A stretch of DNA of 64,000 nt from Stenotrophomonas sp. UBA7346. Its GTDB lineage: Bacteria; Pseudomonadota; Gammaproteobacteria; Xanthomonadales; Xanthomonadaceae. Under the pieces are notes generated by a model. It was given only the letters and a program-made list of their open reading frames with translations. It had not been told where the DNA came from and searched no databases. Both the position numbers and the translations under genes were made by a program. Of this stretch, positions 61,067 through 64,000 are shown in pieces. Location: positions 46,035 through 110,034 of the forward strand of contig DKPB01000057.1 in NCBI GenBank assembly GCA_002471015.1, in the 5' to 3' direction. The stretch's first letter is position 1. Every line of letters begins with the position of its first letter.

Positions 61067-61257
61067 TGAATTCTGGGCTGGGCGCAAAGGTGGGGGCCAG
61101 CCTCCACCAACGCAAGGTGCGCACTATATCGCGGCGATCCTTGCCATCATGTCACGGCGACGGTTTTCAGCGTCCTAAAAAAGCAGACTTGACCGCCCGC
61201 CAGCTGCGCCTGCGAGTCATTCCGCGGCAGATCGGGCACACCGCCTACACTGTCGGC

Positions 61258-61956
61258 ATGAGCCGTTCCCACCACACTGAAACCCATCGCTCCGAGCGCG
61301 TCGGCTGGCTGCGCGCTGCCGTACTGGGGGCCAATGACGGCATCGTCTCGGTCGCCGGGCTGGTGGTTGGCGTGGCCGCCAGCGGTGCCAGCCCGTCGGC
61401 CATCCTGGCCACCGGCGTGGCCGGCACCGTGGCCGGTGCCATGTCGATGGCCGCCGGCGAATATGTCTCGGTGATGTCACAGGCCGATGCCGAACACGCC
61501 GACCTCGCGCTGGAGCAGCGCGAACTGCACGAAGACCCGCACAGCGAGCTGCAGGAACTGGCCGGCATCTACCGGCGGCGCGGGCTCAGCCCCGAACTTG
61601 CCCAACAGGTGGCCGAACAGCTCACTGCCCATGATGCGCTGGCCGCCCATGCCCGCGACGAGCTGGGCATCACCGAGGAACTGCGCGCGCGGCCACTGCA
61701 GGCCGCACTGGCCTCGGCCAGCGCATTCACCGTGGGCGCTGCCTTGCCGGTCCTCACCGCCCTGCTTGCGCCGGCCGCGCGGGTGGCCGCCACAACCACC
61801 GCCGCCACCCTGGTTGGGCTGTGCATCACCGGTGCGCTGGCAGCCCGGGCCGGCGGCGCGTCGCCGCTGCGCGGCGCGCTACGCGTGGTGTTCTGGGGGG
61901 CATTGGCGATGGCTGCGGCGGCCGCGATCGGCCACCTGTTCCAGATCAGCGTCTGA
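61258..61956 (+). CDS. VIT1/CCC1-family iron/manganese transporter-like protein
   Basis: A 232-residue inner-membrane protein of the VIT family. It has five likely helices with the family first-helix motif AAVLGANDGIVSVAGLVVGVA and AGAMSMAAGEYVSVMSQADAE, then the charged cytosolic metal-binding region (LEQRELHEDPHSELQELAGIY). Members export Fe(II) or Mn(II) from the cytoplasm. The ATG at 61258 is the family start. It is followed after 3 nt by an AraC regulator. Confidence 0.88.
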   Translation: MSRSHHTETHRSERVGWLRAAVLGANDGIVSVAGLVVGVAASGASPSAILATGVAGTVAGAMSMAAGEYVSVMSQADAEHADLALEQRELHEDPHSELQELAGIYRRRGLSPELAQQVAEQLTAHDALAAHARDELGITEELRARPLQAALASASAFTVGAALPVLTALLAPAARVAATTTAATLVGLCITGALAARAGGASPLRGALRVVFWGALAMAAAAAIGHLFQISV

Positions 61957-61959
61957 GTG

Positions 61960-62793
61960 ATGAGCGCGGCCGCCGACAGCACCACCGCCCTGCTCGCGCA
62001 ATTGTCCTCGCTGGTGGACTGCCAGCGCGCCGAGGGCTATGCCTGCATCACCGCCCGCCGCGAACACGGTGCCAGCTCGGTGGATATCCCACAGCCGCAG
62101 TTCGCCATCCTGCTGCAGGGGCGCAAGCAGGTACGTACCGCCCAGCAGGCGCTGGAGTTCGGCCCCGGTGATCTGTTCCTGATCACCCGCCGCAGCCGCA
62201 TCGATGTGGTCAACATCCCCGACCCGCACAGCGGCCTGTACCTGAGCGCCATCGTGCCCTTGTGCGCCGAAGTGCTGGGTGCCGCCCGCACGCTGTGGAG
62301 CGGCGCCTTGCCCGAGCCCGGCAATGCCTTGGCACGCCTGCCGCTGATTGATCATGGCGCAGCCCTGCTGCAATGGCGGCAATCACTGCAGCAAGGCGAC
62401 TACACCGAGGCACGGCTGGCGCTGGCGGCGCTGACGGTGGCCTTCTGCCGACGTGGCCACGGCAGCCTGCTGATCGCGCCCGAGCCCAGCCTGGGCGAGC
62501 GCATCCGCGAGCTGGTGGCGGCGCAGCCCGAACGTGATTGGCAATCCCGTGATTTCGAATCCCACCTGGGCATCAGCGGTGCCACCCTGCGCCGTCGCCT
62601 GGCCGGCGAGCAGCTGAGCCTGCGCGAGCTGGTCACCGATGCGCGGCTGGCGCATGCCATGCAGCTGCTCTACACCACCCGCCTGCCGCTGAAGACCGTG
62701 GCTGCCCGCGCGGGCTATCGCTCGCTGGGCAGTTTCAACAAGCGCTTCAGCGCGCGCTATGGGCTGGAGCCCGCCGCCATCGGCAACAGCTGA
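61960..62793 (+). CDS. AraC-family transcriptional regulator
   Basis: A 277-residue regulator with an N-terminal cupin-like effector domain (about 20-120: QPQFAILLQGRKQVRTA, FGPGDLFLITRRSRID) and a C-terminal double helix-turn-helix (about 175-277; SHLGISGATLRRRLAGEQ and RAGYRSLGSFNKRFSARYG). It starts 3 nt after the VIT gene, and the MBL hydrolase follows after about 100 bp. It may control that hydrolase or the VIT gene; the ligand is unknown. Confidence 0.88.
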   Translation: MSAAADSTTALLAQLSSLVDCQRAEGYACITARREHGASSVDIPQPQFAILLQGRKQVRTAQQALEFGPGDLFLITRRSRIDVVNIPDPHSGLYLSAIVPLCAEVLGAARTLWSGALPEPGNALARLPLIDHGAALLQWRQSLQQGDYTEARLALAALTVAFCRRGHGSLLIAPEPSLGERIRELVAAQPERDWQSRDFESHLGISGATLRRRLAGEQLSLRELVTDARLAHAMQLLYTTRLPLKTVAARAGYRSLGSFNKRFSARYGLEPAAIGNS

Positions 62794-62895
62794 TCGTCCA
62801 GCGCGAGCGTTTCGCGGCGCATTGTGAGCGAAACGCAGCACCGTCCCGGCGCAGCATGAAGTCCTCGCGGCGTGGCCGCCTTCGCAGGAACCTTC

Positions 62896-63873
62896 ATGTC
62901 CATCCGTCTATCCCGTGCAATCGCGCTGGCCGTCCTGGGCCTGGCCATCGCCGGCAACGCCCCGGCCCGCAGCGCCCAACCCGCGCCGCAACAGCAGGTT
63001 GCCGGCGTCTACCACCAGCAGATCGGGCAGTTGCACGTCACCGCCCTGTTCGACGGCACCGTGGCACTGGGCCGGCAGGCGCTGGTCGGGGTGGACCCGG
63101 CCACGGTCACCCGCCTGCTCGATCACCGCTACGTGCCCGAAGATGCCAAGGGCCTGCAGATCGCAGTCAATGCCTATCTGGTACAGCGCGGCGACCACCT
63201 GAGCCTGATCGACACCGGCACCGCGCAATGCTTTGGCCCGGGCTTGGGCCAGGTGCTGGCCAACCTGCGCGCCGCCGGCCATGACCCGGCCGAGGTCGAT
63301 GACGTGCTGCTGACCCACGCCCACCCGGACCATATGTGCGGGCTGCTCGATGCCAACGGCACCATGGCCTTCCCCAAGGCCACGGTATGGCTGTCGCAGG
63401 CCGATGCGGCCTATTGGCTGGACCCGGCCAGTGAGGCCGGCGCGCCGGAGCCGCTGCGCTTTGCCTTTGGGCTGGCGCGCACAGCGGTGGCGCCCTATGC
63501 CGCCGCGGGCAAGCTGCACCGTTTTGCCGCCGGCGAGGCGCTGCCGGGCGGCATCCAGGCCATCGACAGCCATGGCCATACCCCCGGCCATGTGTCTTAT
63601 CTGCTGGACGGCGGCAACGGCCAGCAGCTGCTGGTGTGGGGCGATATCGTGCATTTCCATGCCGTGCAGTTCGCCCGTCCCGACGCCGCCTACGAGGCCG
63701 ACAGTGACCGCAGCGCGGCCATCACCGGCCGCCGCCAACTGATGGCGCGGGCCGCCGACCAGGGCTGGTGGGTGGCAGGCGCGCACCTGCCCTTCCCCGG
63801 CTTGGGCCATGTACGCCGCCAGGACCAGGCCTTCGCCTGGGTGCCGGGGGAGTTCGCGCCGCTGCGGCGCTGA
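62896..63873 (+). CDS. Secreted MBL-fold metallohydrolase
   Basis: A 325-residue protein with a signal peptide (about 1-27, ending ARSAQ) and a metallo-beta-lactamase fold: HAHPDHMCGL (HxHxDH), DSHGHTPGHVSYLL with the next His, VWGDIVHFH with the bridging Asp and HLPFPGLGHV with the last His. It resembles lactonase-like or general MBL hydrolases rather than the B3 enzymes. AGGA lies seven bases before the ATG at 62896. An AraC regulator gene precedes it. Confidence 0.87.
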   Translation: MSIRLSRAIALAVLGLAIAGNAPARSAQPAPQQQVAGVYHQQIGQLHVTALFDGTVALGRQALVGVDPATVTRLLDHRYVPEDAKGLQIAVNAYLVQRGDHLSLIDTGTAQCFGPGLGQVLANLRAAGHDPAEVDDVLLTHAHPDHMCGLLDANGTMAFPKATVWLSQADAAYWLDPASEAGAPEPLRFAFGLARTAVAPYAAAGKLHRFAAGEALPGGIQAIDSHGHTPGHVSYLLDGGNGQQLLVWGDIVHFHAVQFARPDAAYEADSDRSAAITGRRQLMARAADQGWWVAGAHLPFPGLGHVRRQDQAFAWVPGEFAPLRR

Positions 63874-63893
63874 GCAGGGCTGCGCCCTGACCT

Positions 63894-64000
63894 CCCCCCC
63901 CCTCCCGAAGGGAGAGGGGCAAACAGTCCCCCTCACCCAACAGAAGCAGCTCTGAAGCCCTCCCTTTCGCGCAGCGAAGGGGAGGGTTTGGGAGGGGTGC
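63894..64000. repeat. Palindromic intergenic repeat, second copy (continues past right edge)
   Basis: The end of the window (about 63960-64000) reads CCCTCCCTTTCGCGCAGCGA then AGGGGAGGGTTTGGGAGGGG, nearly the same as the unit at 25794-25833. An opposed C-run/G-run block (CCTCCCGAAGGGAGAGGGGC) lies at 63901-63920, as expected for the outer arm. The window ends inside the element. Confidence 0.7.

Noticed and set aside
1..64000. tRNA, rRNA, insertion sequence or prophage genes
   Set aside because: Read through for transposase, integrase and phage-structural motifs and for tRNA-like T-loop patterns; none was convincing.

Overview
The window is about 64 kb of GC-rich chromosome from a xanthomonad, most likely Stenotrophomonas or a close relative. 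The main evidence is three clusters of short GTAG-headed palindromes of the SMAG type (Stenotrophomonas maltophilia GTAG repeats). The gene families also fit: a Grx4-rhodanese protein, FrmRAB, DUF924 and DUF6172 proteins, and a B3 metallo-beta-lactamase. I saw no rRNA, tRNA, CRISPR array, prophage or insertion sequence.

Layout. 0-2 kb: end of a surface-polysaccharide locus (partial O-antigen-ligase-like protein, GT4 glycosyltransferase) and a small zinc-finger protein. 2-6 kb: an ABC exporter with a degenerate C39-like domain, its HlyD-type adaptor and a divergent XRE regulator. 6-15 kb: C4-dicarboxylate metabolism (MaeB, DctA, hybrid sensor kinase, LuxR-type regulator, OprO/P-like porin); dctA and the porin share an 18-bp element exactly 60 bp before their start codons. 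15-23.2 kb: D-amino-acid utilisation (PLP deaminase, GntP permease, RpiR regulator, D-aminoacylase, RidA, GltS, FAD D-amino-acid dehydrogenase). 23.2-37 kb: housekeeping genes, including a QEGLA metallopeptidase, RsgA, AlaA, RhlE, a Grx-IscA-like-rhodanese fusion, DegV and a diguanylate cyclase. 37-39.6 kb: formaldehyde detoxification frmR-frmA-fghA with a visible FrmR operator. 40-45.4 kb: a LysR-controlled divergent cluster (cyclophilin-like lipoprotein, Tat-exported hydrolase, MFS exporter, aldo/keto reductase). 45.6-50.4 kb: secreted hydrolases, a B3-type metallo-beta-lactamase and a TPR lipoprotein.

50.4-58.4 kb is the most unusual region. Seven genes on the minus strand, nearly all overlapping or separated by 22 nt or less, encode a MoxR-type AAA+ ATPase, an unrecognised 330-residue protein, a zincin-like/VWA fusion protein, an unrecognised 193-residue protein, a PaaK-like adenylate-forming enzyme, the nicotinamide riboside transporter PnuC and a bifunctional NadR-type NMN adenylyltransferase/ribosylnicotinamide kinase. 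This joins an AAA+/VWA chaperone-like module to adenylation chemistry and NAD salvage and is my best candidate for an undescribed system. 58.4-64 kb holds a GST, a DUF6265 protein, glutamate-cysteine ligase, a VIT-family transporter, an AraC regulator, a secreted MBL-fold hydrolase and, at the edge, a second copy of a palindromic intergenic repeat that is also present near 25.8 kb.
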